64,000 bases of DNA, from NCBI RefSeq assembly GCF_030064165.1, contig NZ_CP125947.1:3162001-3226000 (forward strand), in the 5' to 3' direction. Position 1 is the first letter of the stretch; every line of letters begins with the position of its first letter. This document shows positions 9,063 to 18,463 of this stretch, piece after piece. The notes below the pieces were generated by a model. The model saw nothing but the letters and a program-made list of their open reading frames with translations. It was not told where the DNA came from and ran no database searches. The stretch comes from Comamonas resistens (GTDB lineage: Bacteria; Pseudomonadota; Gammaproteobacteria; Burkholderiales; Burkholderiaceae_C). The translations under genes were made by a program, and so were the position numbers.

Positions 9063-9812
9063 TTAAATCACTTTGGCTTCGTTCTTGAGCTTGTCGACCA
9101 GGGCCGCCACATCGGCCACCTTGACGCCAGCGCCGCGCTTGGCGGGCTCGGCGACCTTCAGGGTCTTGAGGCGCGGCGTCACGTCCACGCCCAGATCTTC
9201 GGGCTTGAAGGTATCGAGCTGCTTTTTCTTGGCCTTCATGATGTTGGGCAAGGTGACGTAGCGGGGCTCGTTCAGGCGCAGGTCGGTGGTGATGACGGCG
9301 GGCGTGGACAGGGCCACGGTTTCCAGGCCGCCGTCCACTTCACGGGTGACATTCACCTTGTCGCCGGCGACTTCGACCTTGGAGGCGAAGGTGGCCTGGG
9401 GCAGGTCGGCCAGGGCCGCCAGCATCTGGCCGGTCTGGTTGGCATCGTCGTCGATGGCCTGCTTGCCGCAGATGACCAGACCCGGTTGCTCCTTGTCCAC
9501 CAAGGCCTTGAGCAGCTTGGCCACGGCCAGGGGCTGCAGCTCGACATCGGTCTCGACCAGGATGCCGCGATCGGCACCGATGGCCATGGCCGTGCGCAGG
9601 GTTTCCTGGCACTGGGCCACGCCGCAGGAGACGGCGATGACTTCGGTGACCACGCCTTTTTCCTTCAGGCGCACGGCTTCCTCGACGGCGATTTCGTCAA
9701 AGGGGTTCATGCTCATCTTGACGTTGGCGATGTCCACACCCGTGCCGTCCGACTTGACGCGGACCTTGACGTTGTAGTCCACCACGCGCTTGACAGGGAC
9801 CAGGATCTTCAT
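9063..9812 (-). CDS. etfB: Electron transfer flavoprotein subunit beta
   Basis: 249 residues beginning [15 protein letters not shown], the standard EtfB opening. [20 protein letters not shown] (about 33-52) and [15 protein letters not shown] (about 121-135) are diagnostic, the latter forming the AMP/signature region. It is translated just upstream of etfA and the two form an obligate heterodimer. The gap to the preceding CoA-transferase gene is 77 bp. Confidence 0.97.
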   Translation of the reverse strand: MKILVPVKRVVDYNVKVRVKSDGTGVDIANVKMSMNPFDEIAVEEAVRLKEKGVVTEVIAVSCGVAQCQETLRTAMAIGADRGILVETDVELQPLAVAKLLKALVDKEQPGLVICGKQAIDDDANQTGQMLAALADLPQATFASKVEVAGDKVNVTREVDGGLETVALSTPAVITTDLRLNEPRYVTLPNIMKAKKKQLDTFKPEDLGVDVTPRLKTLKVAEPAKRGAGVKVADVAALVDKLKNEAKVI

Positions 9813-9889
9813 AAGAAAACTCTTTCTTGTTAAGGAAAATGCAGGCGGTTGGCATGGGCGTGCCCGCCTTCTGCGATAGACATCACAAA

Positions 9890-11143
9890 TCAGACGCTTG
9901 TGGACGAAACTTCCGGAACCGTGAGCACGCCACGCTGCTGCAGCTGCTGCAGCTGTTCGTCGCTCATGGCCAGCAGTTGCTGCAGCACTTCACGCGTGCC
10001 CTCTCCCAGCACGGGCGGTGCGCAGCGCACGGGCAGGCGCTGGCCGTCCAGGCGGTAGGGAGGCGCAAACACCGTGGTCGAGCCTGCTTCGGCATGCGCC
10101 ACTGTCTGCACCATGCCGGTTTGCTGGGTACGTTCACTGACCAAGGCTTCATGCAGTCCAGCAGCGCGCCCGCTGGGAATGCCGCAAGCGGCCAGACGCT
10201 GCAGCAGCACATCGCGCTCGAAGCTCGCCACCGCCTCCGAAAGAATGGGCAGCAGGCTGGCACGGTTTCTGGAGCGCTCCACATTGGTGGCATAACGTGG
10301 GTCTTCGACGATGTCCGGCCGCGCAATCACCTGCCTGCAGAACTTCTCGAACTGGCTGTTATTGCCCACTGCGATGATCAGCGGGCCATCTGCCGCTTCG
10401 AACAAACCGTAAGGCACGATGGATGGGTGATTGTTCCCATAGCGCTTGGGTTCATGGCCGAGCTGCAAAGCGTCCAGCCCGCAATAGCCGTTGATGGTCA
10501 GGCCGCAGTCATACAGCGCCATCTCGATGCGGCGCCCGCGCCCTGTGCGCTCGCGGCGAAACAGCGCGGCCAGCACGGCCTGGGCCGCATACATGCCGGT
10601 CATCATGTCGACCACGGCCACGCCGAACTTCAGCGGCGGCATGTCCTGGTCGCCGTTGACGGCCATCAGCCCCGCTTCGGCCTGTATCACCAGGTCGTAG
10701 CCCGGGCGTTTGACTTCGGGTGTGTGGCTGCTGTAGCCGGCCACGGTGCAATAGATCAGGTCCGGCTTGATGGATTTGAGCTTGTCATAGCCCAGCCCCA
10801 TCTTGTCGGCACCACCATGCTTGAAGTTGCTGATCACCACATCGAACTGCGGCAGCATGTCATAGATGATCTGCACCGCCTCAGGGGTCTGCAGATCCAG
10901 GGTGATGGAGCGTTTGCTGCGGTTGACGCTGTTGAAATAAGTCGTCTCGGTCTTGCCCACGCGCATGCCCCAGTCCCGCGTGTCGTCACCCCGGGCCGGG
11001 TGTTCCACCTTGATGACTTCGGCGCCAAAGTCTGCCAGGACCTGGCCACACAGCGGGCCGGCCAGCACGCGTGACAAATCCAGTACGCGCACCCCTTCCA
11101 GCGGGAAATCCATCTCATCGGGCAATTCTGCTTGGCTGCTCAT
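9890..11143 (-). CDS. CaiB/BaiF-family (class III) CoA-transferase
   Basis: 417 residues from the ATG at 11143, which has GGAG nine bases upstream. A longer frame from 11197 adds a non-conserved leader. The fold signature [27 protein letters not shown] lies in residues 19-45, and the catalytic Asp is expected in [11 protein letters not shown]. These enzymes move CoA from a donor thioester to a free acid, so this one could activate the substrate of the acyl-CoA pathway encoded upstream. The acid is not identifiable from sequence. Confidence 0.92.
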   Translation of the reverse strand: MSSQAELPDEMDFPLEGVRVLDLSRVLAGPLCGQVLADFGAEVIKVEHPARGDDTRDWGMRVGKTETTYFNSVNRSKRSITLDLQTPEAVQIIYDMLPQFDVVISNFKHGGADKMGLGYDKLKSIKPDLIYCTVAGYSSHTPEVKRPGYDLVIQAEAGLMAVNGDQDMPPLKFGVAVVDMMTGMYAAQAVLAALFRRERTGRGRRIEMALYDCGLTINGYCGLDALQLGHEPKRYGNNHPSIVPYGLFEAADGPLIIAVGNNSQFEKFCRQVIARPDIVEDPRYATNVERSRNRASLLPILSEAVASFERDVLLQRLAACGIPSGRAAGLHEALVSERTQQTGMVQTVAHAEAGSTTVFAPPYRLDGQRLPVRCAPPVLGEGTREVLQQLLAMSDEQLQQLQQRGVLTVPEVSSTSV

Positions 11144-11214
11144 CTTGCTGTTCTCCAATCTCTGTCTCAGGAAGACCAAAAGCCTTGCACAAGGCAAGGC
11201 AGGTTTTCGCTCAA

Positions 11215-12351
11215 TCAGGCGTTCTGGCTCAAGGCCATGAAGCGCGCCAGGTGATGGTCCTCGTCACCAAACTGGTGATCGATCATGATCAGCCGCTTGG
11301 CGTAATGCGCCAGCGGCAGCTCCCAGGTCATGCCAATGCCGCCATGCATCTGTATGCTTTCCTCGGCCACCAGCGCTCCCACATAACCCACGGTGTACTT
11401 GGCGGCAGACAGCATTTTCTCGCGCTCAGCGCCCTGGGCGTTGTCGATGGCGTCAGCGGCATTGACCACGGTGGAGCGCACCTGCTCCACCTCCAGCAGC
11501 AGATCGGCCATGCGGTGCTGCAGCGCCTGAAAGCTGCCGATGGCAACGCCAAATTGCTTGCGGGTCTGCAAATACTCCAGCGTGTGCTGCTTGGCCACAT
11601 CCATGGCGCCCAGCGCCTCGGCAGCCAGTGCCAGCAACGCAAAGCCCTGCACATGCTCGAGCACTGCATAGCCCCGGCCTTCGCTGCCCAGCAGAGCATC
11701 GGCACCCAGTTGCACCTTGTCGAAATTCAGCTCGGCCGCGCGTCCACCTTCCACACGACTGTAACCGCGCCTGGTGATGCCTGCGGCGTTGCCGTCGACC
11801 AGGAACAGGCTGATGCCCATCTCGTCAAACACAGCACCTGCCGTGCGTGCCGAAACCAGCAGCAGATCGGCTTTTTCGCCAAAGGCCACCACGCTCTTGG
11901 TACCGCTCAGTTCCCAGCCGGCAGCCGTCTTCACCGCCGTGGCCGTGACCTTGTTCAGCTCGTAATGACTGCCCGGCTCGTCATGCGCCAGAGCAGCCAC
12001 CACGCTGCCTGCAATGATGTCTTCCAGCTTCTGCTTTTGCACTTCTGTGCCCGCAGCAATCAGTGCCTGGCCCACGATCAGGGCACCCAGCAGGGGCTCG
12101 GCCACCAGGCCACGGCCCAGGGCTTCGAACACCACGCTGATGTCAAAGCCCGAACCGCCAAAGCCGCCCACCGCTTCGGGAAACAGCGCGCCGATCGTGC
12201 CCAGTTCGGCAAATTGCGCATACAGCTCGGGACTGTGGCCCTCTGCGCCATAGGCCAGCTGGTTGCGGTGCTCTATGCCGTATTGCTCGGCCACAAAGCG
12301 ATTGAGGCTGTCCGCCAGCATGCGGCGGTCTTCGGTGTGTGTGAAGTTCAT
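11215..12351 (-). CDS. Acyl-CoA dehydrogenase family protein (first)
   Basis: 378 residues. N-terminal helical domain starting NFTHTEDRRMLADSLNRFV, middle FAD-binding beta domain with ALAHDEPGSHY in place of the usual serine-rich loop, and C-terminal helical domain with TRKQFGVAIGSFQALQHRMAD and QMHGGIGMTWE. Of the two dehydrogenases it is the shorter and more divergent. Pairs of this kind often form one heteromeric enzyme in sterol or aromatic side-chain degradation. It lies 72 bp from the CoA-transferase gene. Confidence 0.92.
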   Translation of the reverse strand: MNFTHTEDRRMLADSLNRFVAEQYGIEHRNQLAYGAEGHSPELYAQFAELGTIGALFPEAVGGFGGSGFDISVVFEALGRGLVAEPLLGALIVGQALIAAGTEVQKQKLEDIIAGSVVAALAHDEPGSHYELNKVTATAVKTAAGWELSGTKSVVAFGEKADLLLVSARTAGAVFDEMGISLFLVDGNAAGITRRGYSRVEGGRAAELNFDKVQLGADALLGSEGRGYAVLEHVQGFALLALAAEALGAMDVAKQHTLEYLQTRKQFGVAIGSFQALQHRMADLLLEVEQVRSTVVNAADAIDNAQGAEREKMLSAAKYTVGYVGALVAEESIQMHGGIGMTWELPLAHYAKRLIMIDHQFGDEDHHLARFMALSQNA

Positions 12352-12414
12352 GACAAATTCTCTCTACCCAATCGAACGAATCGGTGTCGCATGCCACCGC
12401 CCGGTTCGCCAGGG

Positions 12415-12488
12415 ACGCCCAGCAAGGGCCGCCCCGCAGCGAGGGCATCGTCCCCCCGGGGGGAAGGCGCGCAGCGACTCAGGGGGGA
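12415..12488 (-). repeat. CCCCCTGAG intergenic repeat, copy a
   Basis: Read on the minus strand it follows the stop of the second acyl-CoA dehydrogenase within a few bases: CCCCCTGAGTCGCTGCG, then a CCCCCCGGGGGG-type hairpin. The same element abuts gene ends at 13766, 57677 and 58340. Confidence 0.75.
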
Positions 12489-12490
12489 TT

Positions 12491-13690
12491 TCACAAGCCC
12501 AGAATCATCTTGGAGATGATGTTCTTCTGGATCTCGTTGGAGCCACCGAAGATCGACAGCTTGCGGTAGTTGAAGTAGCTGGATGCCGCGGTCGCAGCCT
12601 CGGGCAGATCGCCAATCGGCGCCTCTGCATAGTCGCCGTACTGCGCCTCTTCAATAAACGGCGTCGCGTAGATGCCCATGGCACGGCGAATCAGGGACAG
12701 GATTTCCTGGCGAATTTCCGTGCCGCGAATCTTGAGCATGGAACTCTCGGCACCGGGCACGCCGCCACCGGCCACGGCGGCGATCACGCGCAGATTGGTG
12801 GTCTTCATGTTCTCCAGGTCGATCTCGACACGGGCCATGCGGGCCGCAAACAGCGGATCCTGGTTCAAAGGCTTGCCGTTTCTATGCACCTTGGCGGCCA
12901 CGACCTTGAGCTTTTCCAGCGCGGCCATGCAAAAGCCCACGCCCGCAATGCCGGTGCGCTCATAGGTCAGCAGGTATTTGGCGTAAGTCCAGCCCTTGTT
13001 TTCTTCACCGACCAGGTTCTCCACCGGCACTTTCACATCGGTAAAGAAAACTTCGTTGACTTCCTTGTCGCCATCCAACGTGCGGATGGGGCGCAGCTCC
13101 ACGCCGGGGCTGTTCATGTCCACCAGCAAAAAGCTGATGCCGGCCTGGGCCTTGGCCTCGCGGTTGGTGCGCACCAGGCAGAAGATCATATTGGCGTGCT
13201 GGCCCTGGGTGGTCCAGGTCTTCTGGCCATTGACGATATAGAAGTCTCCATCGCGCACGGCCGTGGTCTTCACCGAAGCCAGATCGGAGCCCGCGCCGGG
13301 TTCTGAATAGCCCTGGCACCACCAGTCCTGCCCGCTCAGAATGCGCGGCAGCCAGTACTTCTTTTGCTGCTCGTTGCCGTACTTGATCAGCACCGGCCCC
13401 AGCATGTTCACGCCGAAGGGCACGATGCGCGGGCCGCCGGCCAGGGCGCACTCGGTGTCGAAGATGAACTTCTCGACCGCCCCCCAGCCCGGACCGCCAT
13501 GCTCCTGGGGCCAGTGATTCGCATACCAGCCGCGCTCGTTGAGAATGGCATGCCACTCGTCCTGATCGGCCTTGCTCAGGCGCTGGCCGGCCTTGACCTT
13601 GGCCGAAATATGCTTGGGCAGCTTTTCCTTGAGAAAAGCCTGCACCTCGGCGCGAAACGCCTCTTCCTGGGGGGTGAATTGCAAATCCAT
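12491..13690 (-). CDS. Acyl-CoA dehydrogenase family protein (second)
   Basis: 399 residues from the ATG at 13690 (MDLQFTPQEEAF), preceded by AGGAAATAGCA. The longer open frame to 13882 runs through a repeat and is rejected. It has the full three-domain fold: GYSEPGAGSDLAS in the FAD domain near residue 127, WTTQGQHAN near 160, and a C-terminal domain ending in FGGSNEIQKNIISKM, a variant of the usual GGTNEIQ that helps bind FAD. It is longer than the partner dehydrogenase, as in ACAD alpha/beta pairs. It feeds electrons to the nearby EtfAB. Confidence 0.93.
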   Translation of the reverse strand: MDLQFTPQEEAFRAEVQAFLKEKLPKHISAKVKAGQRLSKADQDEWHAILNERGWYANHWPQEHGGPGWGAVEKFIFDTECALAGGPRIVPFGVNMLGPVLIKYGNEQQKKYWLPRILSGQDWWCQGYSEPGAGSDLASVKTTAVRDGDFYIVNGQKTWTTQGQHANMIFCLVRTNREAKAQAGISFLLVDMNSPGVELRPIRTLDGDKEVNEVFFTDVKVPVENLVGEENKGWTYAKYLLTYERTGIAGVGFCMAALEKLKVVAAKVHRNGKPLNQDPLFAARMARVEIDLENMKTTNLRVIAAVAGGGVPGAESSMLKIRGTEIRQEILSLIRRAMGIYATPFIEEAQYGDYAEAPIGDLPEAATAASSYFNYRKLSIFGGSNEIQKNIISKMILGL

Positions 13691-13765
13691 TGCTATTTCC
13701 TGGTAATCCATGGCGCTGCTTCTGGCGCCTTTAATCTTCAAACTGGCATGCTCTTGCGCCAGAGG

Positions 13766-13835
13766 CTGCAAGCAAGGGCCGCCCCGCAGCAATGCAGCCG
13801 TCCCCCCTTGGGGGAAGACGCGTAGCGGCTCAGGG
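13766..13835 (-). repeat. CCCCCTGAG intergenic repeat, copy b
   Basis: Same family as 12415-12488, again placed directly after a minus-strand stop codon (thiolase, stop at 13839-13841), with a CCCCCCTTGGGGG core. Confidence 0.75.
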
Positions 13836-13838
13836 GGA

Positions 13839-15035
13839 TCAAAAGATTTCGAAAAGGCCAGCAGCGCCCATGCCGCCGGCAATGCACATGGTCACCACGC
13901 CCCACTTGACCTTGGGGTTGCGGGCCTTGCGGCGCTGGCCTTCGAGCAGGATGTGGCCGGTCAGGCGTGCGCCCGTCATGCCGAAGGGGTGGCCGATGGC
14001 AATCGCGCCGCCGTTGACATTGAGGCGCTCGTTGGGAATGCCCAGCTGACGCTGGCAATACAGGGCCTGCGAGGCAAAAGCTTCATTCAGCTCCCAGAGG
14101 TCGATGTCATCCACCGTAAGGCCGTGGCGCTTGAGCAGCTTGGGCACGGCAAACACGGGGCCAATGCCCATCTCGTCGGGTTCGCAACCGGCCACGGCAA
14201 AGCCCCGGAAAGCGCCCAGGGGCTTGAGGCCCAGGCGCTCTGCCAGCCTGGCTTCCATCACCACGCAGGCGCTGGAGCCGTCGGACAGCTGCGAGGCATT
14301 GCCGGCCGTGATGAAGTTGCCCGGACCCTTCACAGGCTCCAGCTTGACCAGCCCCTCCAGCGTGGTGCTGGCGCGGTTGCAGTTGTCCTGCGTGGCGACC
14401 ACGTCGCGGTAGGTGACTTCGCCGGTTTCCTTGTTCTTTTCCATCATGCGTGTGGAGCAGGCGATGATCTCGTCCTTGAACAGATCGGCGGCCTGGGCCG
14501 CAGCGGTGCGCTGCTGGCTTTGCAGCGAGAACGCATCCTGGTCTTCACGCGTGATGCCGTAGCGCTTGGCCACCACATCGGCGGTGTCGATCATGGCCAT
14601 GTACAGCTCGGGCTTGTGCTCCACCAGCCAGGGGTCCATGTCGGTGGGCAGATTGTTGCCGGCCCGGATGCCGGAGATGGTCTCGATACCGCCGGCCAGC
14701 ATCACGTCCACGCCCTCGGCCACGACGCGGCCCGCCGCGATGGCGATGGATTGCAGGCCCGAAGCGCAAAAGCGCGTGATCGTGGTGCCGGCGATCGACA
14801 GCGGCAGCCCGGCGCGCAACACGGTCTGGCGGCCCAGATTGCGCCCCTGGAAACCGTCGGGGTTGCCGCAGCCCAGAATCAGATCCTCGATCATTTCGGG
14901 ATCGACACCCGAGCGCTCCACCGCCGCCTTGACGGAGAAAGCAGCCAGCTGGGCGGCAGGAGTGATGTTGAACTCGCCACGATGCGACTTGGTCAGCGGT
15001 GTGCGGGCGGTGGAAACGATAACGGCTTCACGCAT
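13839..15035 (-). CDS. Acetyl-CoA C-acyltransferase (thiolase)
   Basis: 398 residues, normal thiolase size. The nucleophilic Cys is in [12 protein letters not shown] (about residue 89), the His is in [17 protein letters not shown] (about 355), and the second catalytic Cys is in [11 protein letters not shown] (about 385). It cleaves 3-ketoacyl-CoA to acetyl-CoA, or condenses the reverse way. It lies immediately downstream of the FadB-like gene, which would supply its 3-ketoacyl substrate. A hairpin repeat separates the two genes. Confidence 0.95.
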   Translation of the reverse strand: MREAVIVSTARTPLTKSHRGEFNITPAAQLAAFSVKAAVERSGVDPEMIEDLILGCGNPDGFQGRNLGRQTVLRAGLPLSIAGTTITRFCASGLQSIAIAAGRVVAEGVDVMLAGGIETISGIRAGNNLPTDMDPWLVEHKPELYMAMIDTADVVAKRYGITREDQDAFSLQSQQRTAAAQAADLFKDEIIACSTRMMEKNKETGEVTYRDVVATQDNCNRASTTLEGLVKLEPVKGPGNFITAGNASQLSDGSSACVVMEARLAERLGLKPLGAFRGFAVAGCEPDEMGIGPVFAVPKLLKRHGLTVDDIDLWELNEAFASQALYCQRQLGIPNERLNVNGGAIAIGHPFGMTGARLTGHILLEGQRRKARNPKVKWGVVTMCIAGGMGAAGLFEIF

Positions 15036-15069
15036 GGTGCTTGTCTCTGTGAATGTTTAAAACTTTGAT

Positions 15070-15145
15070 AGCTGTCATCGCATGTCATTCTTTAATTTCA
15101 GATTCATTCAGTTATGAAATCATTTATTTACAAGCGATGACAGCT
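15070..15145. repeat. Intergenic hairpin repeat (AGCTG-AGCGC arm family)
   Basis: AGCTGTCATCGC (15070-15081) pairs perfectly with GCGATGACAGCT (15134-15145), and the arms extend by a further three bases with one mismatch. The interior is AT-rich. It lies between the FadB-like gene and thiolase on the minus strand and may reduce readthrough or stabilise the upstream message. Confidence 0.7.
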
Positions 15146-15234
15146 CCTTTTTTTGATAATCCTGGCAAAGGACTGGCGGCCCCCATCAGCGAACTGTCGA
15201 GCAAGGGGCGCCTCTCAGCGGGCTCAGGAAGTGA

Positions 15235-17364
15235 TTACTTGTTCAAGCTGTCGAAGTTGCGTCCCTCGGCCACCAGCTGTTGCAGCAGCGGCGCAGGCTT
15301 CCAGAACAGCGCGTCTTCCTTGGCAAAGGCTTCGATATCGGCCAGCACCTTGGGAAGGCCCTGCATATCGGCCCACTTCATGGGGCCGCCGCGGTGGCGC
15401 GGAAAGCCATAGCCGGAGATAAAGGTCACGTCCACATCCAGCGGGCGCAGCGCAATGCCCTCGCCCACCACCTTGGCGCCTTCGTTGACCATGGCGGCCA
15501 TGTAGCGGCGCATGATTTCCTCGGCCGTGAACGGGCGCGGCGTCACGCCCTTCCTGGCGCGTTCGGCATCGACGATGGCCAGCACTTCGGGGTCGGGCTG
15601 ACCGATGCGCGCGCCCTGCGGGTAGAGATAAAAGCCGCGCCCCGTCTTCTGCCCGAACCAGCCGTTTTCACAGATGCGGTCGGCAATCTCCACGTATCTG
15701 GCCTTGGGGTCGCGCGTGGCGGCGCGGCGCTTGCGCGTGGCCCAGCCGATATCGCCGCCGGCCAGGTCGGTGACTTGGAAGGGCCCCATGGCAAAGCCGA
15801 AGCCGCGCACGGCCTCGTCGATCTCGTAGGGGCTGGCGCCGTCTTCCATCAGGTAGTCGGCGGCCTGCTTGTAGGTGGCCAGAATGCGGTTGCCGATGAA
15901 GCCGTCGCAGACGCCGGCGCGCACCGGCACCTTCTTCATCTTCTTGGCCAGCTCGAAGGCCGTGGTCACCACATCGGGCGCCACCTTGGCGGGCACGACG
16001 ATCTCCAGCAGCTTCATGATGTTGGCCGGGCTGAAGAAGTGCAGACCGATCACATCCTGCGGGCGGCTGGTGACGGCGGCAATCGCATCGATGTCCAGAT
16101 ACGAGGTGTTGGTGGCCAGCACGGCACCGCTCTTGCAGACGCGGTCCAGCTCCTTGAACACGGCCTTCTTGACCTCCAGGTCTTCAAAGACCGCCTCGAT
16201 CACCAGATCCACATCGGCAATATCGTCATAGCGGGTCGAGGGCGTATAGCGCGCAAGAATAGCGGCCTTGGCCTCCTCGCTCATGCGGCCCTTGGCGATC
16301 AGGCCGTTGTAGACCTTCTCCACATTGGCCTGGCCGCGTGCGATGGATTCGGCATCGCGCTCGATCATGGTCACGACCAGGCCGGCATCCAGCGCAGAGA
16401 CGGTGATGCCCGCGCCCATGGTGCCGCCGCCGATGATGGCAATCTTGCTGAAGGCGCGCGGCTGGGCGGCACGGGCTTCGGGAATCTTGGCCGTCTCGCG
16501 CTCGGCAAAGAAGGCGTGGATCAGACCGGCGCGCTGCGGGCTGTCGATGCAGGCCAGAAACTGGGCCCGCTCGAACTTCAGGCCTTCGGCAAAAGACAGA
16601 TCCAGCGCGGCCTGAACGCAATCGATGATCTTCAGCGGCGAGAACAGGCCGCGCGACTTCTTGGCCGTGTCCGCACGCAGCACATCGAGTTCAGCCTGGG
16701 CTGCGGCCTTGTCGGCCAGGCGTCCTGGCGTTGCGCTGACGGGACGCAGCGGCGCGCCCTGGGCCAGCAGTTCACGCGCATAGGCCAGGCCCGTGGCCAC
16801 GGGGTCCGCGCCATCGTCCAGCTTGTCCACCAGACCGGCTGCCAGTCCGGCCTTGGCGCCGATCTGCTGCCCGCTGAGCATCAGCTCGGTCGCGCCATTG
16901 ACGCCCATCAGGCGCGGCGCACGCTGGGTGCCGCCGGCGCCGGGAAGCAGACCCAGAGAGACTTCGGGCAGACCCAGCTTCGCACCACCGGAAGCATTTT
17001 GCAGCGCCAGACGGTAATGCGCCGACATGGCGATCTCAAGACCGCCGCCCAGTGCCGCGCCATGAATCACGGCCACCACGGGCTTGCTGCAGGCCTCGAT
17101 ACGGTTGCAGACATCGGGCAGGAAAGGCTGGACCGGGGGCTTGCCGAATTCGCGGATATCGGCACCGGCGATGAAAGCCTTGCCCTCGCCCACGATCACC
17201 ACGGCCTTGACCGCGGCGCTGGCATCGGCCTGCTCCATGGCCGCCATCAGCCCCTGGCGCACGGCAGCGCCCAGCGCATTGACGGGCGGATTGTTGACGC
17301 TGACGAGCAGGACGTCACCGTCTTGCTTGAGTTCAACGACAGAGGTGCTGGCTTCGGCGGTCAT
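15235..17364 (-). CDS. Bifunctional enoyl-CoA hydratase / 3-hydroxyacyl-CoA dehydrogenase (FadB/FadJ-like)
   Basis: 709 residues. Residues 1-190 are a crotonase domain with VNNPPVNALG, FIAGADIREFGK (oxyanion hole) and the acidic active-site loop near LPEVSLGLLPGAGGTQR. Residues 295-480 are the NAD-binding dehydrogenase domain with IIGGGTMGAGI and ATNTSYLDI. The C-terminal 3HCDH domains follow, with FGFAMGPFQVTDLAGGDIG. It converts enoyl-CoA to 3-ketoacyl-CoA, feeding the thiolase downstream. It is the first gene of the minus-strand cluster, with a ribosome-binding site (AGGAG) and a divergent LysR gene upstream. Confidence 0.95.
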   Translation of the reverse strand: MTAEASTSVVELKQDGDVLLVSVNNPPVNALGAAVRQGLMAAMEQADASAAVKAVVIVGEGKAFIAGADIREFGKPPVQPFLPDVCNRIEACSKPVVAVIHGAALGGGLEIAMSAHYRLALQNASGGAKLGLPEVSLGLLPGAGGTQRAPRLMGVNGATELMLSGQQIGAKAGLAAGLVDKLDDGADPVATGLAYARELLAQGAPLRPVSATPGRLADKAAAQAELDVLRADTAKKSRGLFSPLKIIDCVQAALDLSFAEGLKFERAQFLACIDSPQRAGLIHAFFAERETAKIPEARAAQPRAFSKIAIIGGGTMGAGITVSALDAGLVVTMIERDAESIARGQANVEKVYNGLIAKGRMSEEAKAAILARYTPSTRYDDIADVDLVIEAVFEDLEVKKAVFKELDRVCKSGAVLATNTSYLDIDAIAAVTSRPQDVIGLHFFSPANIMKLLEIVVPAKVAPDVVTTAFELAKKMKKVPVRAGVCDGFIGNRILATYKQAADYLMEDGASPYEIDEAVRGFGFAMGPFQVTDLAGGDIGWATRKRRAATRDPKARYVEIADRICENGWFGQKTGRGFYLYPQGARIGQPDPEVLAIVDAERARKGVTPRPFTAEEIMRRYMAAMVNEGAKVVGEGIALRPLDVDVTFISGYGFPRHRGGPMKWADMQGLPKVLADIEAFAKEDALFWKPAPLLQQLVAEGRNFDSLNK

Positions 17365-17440
17365 GCGTGTCTCCTGAATCTCTTTATGGAATGGGCTTTA
17401 TTTTTACGACGACAATGTTTTCTAACAATCCCATGAATCA

Positions 17441-17455
17441 TTGACAGACTGTCAA
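17441..17455. promoter_or_regulatory. Candidate LysR operator, TTGACAG-A-CTGTCAA
   Basis: A perfect 7-1-7 inverted repeat lies in the 112-bp gap between the divergent FadB-like and LysR genes, 22 bp from the LysR ATG. Position and symmetry fit an autoregulatory site. The left arm could also act as a -35 element. Confidence 0.5.
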
Positions 17456-17476
17456 AGAAAATTAGACAAACACGCC

Positions 17477-18397
17477 ATGGACTCCCAATCTCTGACCCTG
17501 CTAGTCGAAATCATTGATAGTGGCAATCTCAGCCAGGCCGCGCGCAAGCTCAAGATGACGCGCGCCAATGTGAGCTATCACCTGACCCAGCTGGAAAAAT
17601 CCGCAGGCGTGCAGCTGGTCAAGCGCACCACGCGCCGCGTGGAGCCCACGGAGATCGGCCTGCGCCTGTATGAGCACGGGCGCAACATCCACAACGAAAT
17701 GCTGGCCGCACGCGAGGCCATCACGGCGCTGGGCCAGAGCCTGCAGGGGCGCGTTGGCATCAGCGTGCCCAGCGGCTACGGCCAGATCGTGATGAGCGAA
17801 TGGCTGATCGAGTTCAAGCGCCTGTACCCGGGCATCGTGCTCGACGTGCTGTTCGAGAACCGGGCCGACAATCTGCGCGACGATATGGACATCATCATCC
17901 GCGTGATCCAGGAGCCGCCGCTGTCCCTGGTGGCGCGCAGTCTGGGCACGGTGCGCTACCTGGCCTGTGCCTCGCGCGAATATGCACAGATCCACGGCCT
18001 GCCCAAGACCCTGCACGAGTTGCGCGCCAGCCCGCTGATCACCGCCGGCGTCACGGGGCGGCAACTGCGCCTGGCCGCCTATCTGGGCGCCGAGCGCCAC
18101 GAGGTGATGCTGGAGCCCACCATGATCTCCGAGCATTTCCCCTTTTTGCGCGACGGCATCTTGGCCGGCCTGGGGGTAGGCCTGGTGCCCGACTATGTGG
18201 TGCAGGACAAGCTGGCCACGGGCGAGGTGCAGAGCACACTGGACGAGTACCGGCTCAGCATCTTCGGCACCCATATGTATCTGCTCTACCTGCCCAACCG
18301 GCACCAGACCAAGGCCGTGCGCACCTGTATCGATTTTCTGCTGGCCAAGGCCGAGCCCGATGCACCACCCCGGCTCGCCAGCCTGCCCGCACAGTAA
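17477..18397 (+). CDS. LysR-family transcriptional regulator
   Basis: 306 residues from the ATG at 17477 (MDSQSLTLLVEIID). The N-terminal helix-turn-helix includes DSGNLSQAARKLKMTRANVSYHLTQLE, then the linker and an effector domain from about residue 90. Its divergent placement next to the FadB-like gene suggests that it controls the acyl-CoA degradation cluster 8116-17364. An upstream in-frame ATG at 17441 overlaps the palindrome and is less likely. Confidence 0.9.
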   Translation: MDSQSLTLLVEIIDSGNLSQAARKLKMTRANVSYHLTQLEKSAGVQLVKRTTRRVEPTEIGLRLYEHGRNIHNEMLAAREAITALGQSLQGRVGISVPSGYGQIVMSEWLIEFKRLYPGIVLDVLFENRADNLRDDMDIIIRVIQEPPLSLVARSLGTVRYLACASREYAQIHGLPKTLHELRASPLITAGVTGRQLRLAAYLGAERHEVMLEPTMISEHFPFLRDGILAGLGVGLVPDYVVQDKLATGEVQSTLDEYRLSIFGTHMYLLYLPNRHQTKAVRTCIDFLLAKAEPDAPPRLASLPAQ

Positions 18398-18418
18398 GCG
18401 CCCAGCTGTCTGCAGAAC

Positions 18419-18446
18419 AAAAAAGCCAGCAGGAACGCTGGCTTTT
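18419..18446. terminator. Bidirectional terminator
   Basis: GCCAGC and GCTGGC form a stem flanked by A and T runs on both sides, between the convergent LysR and AraC genes. Confidence 0.85.
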
Positions 18447-18463
18447 GGCATTGAAGCAATGAT

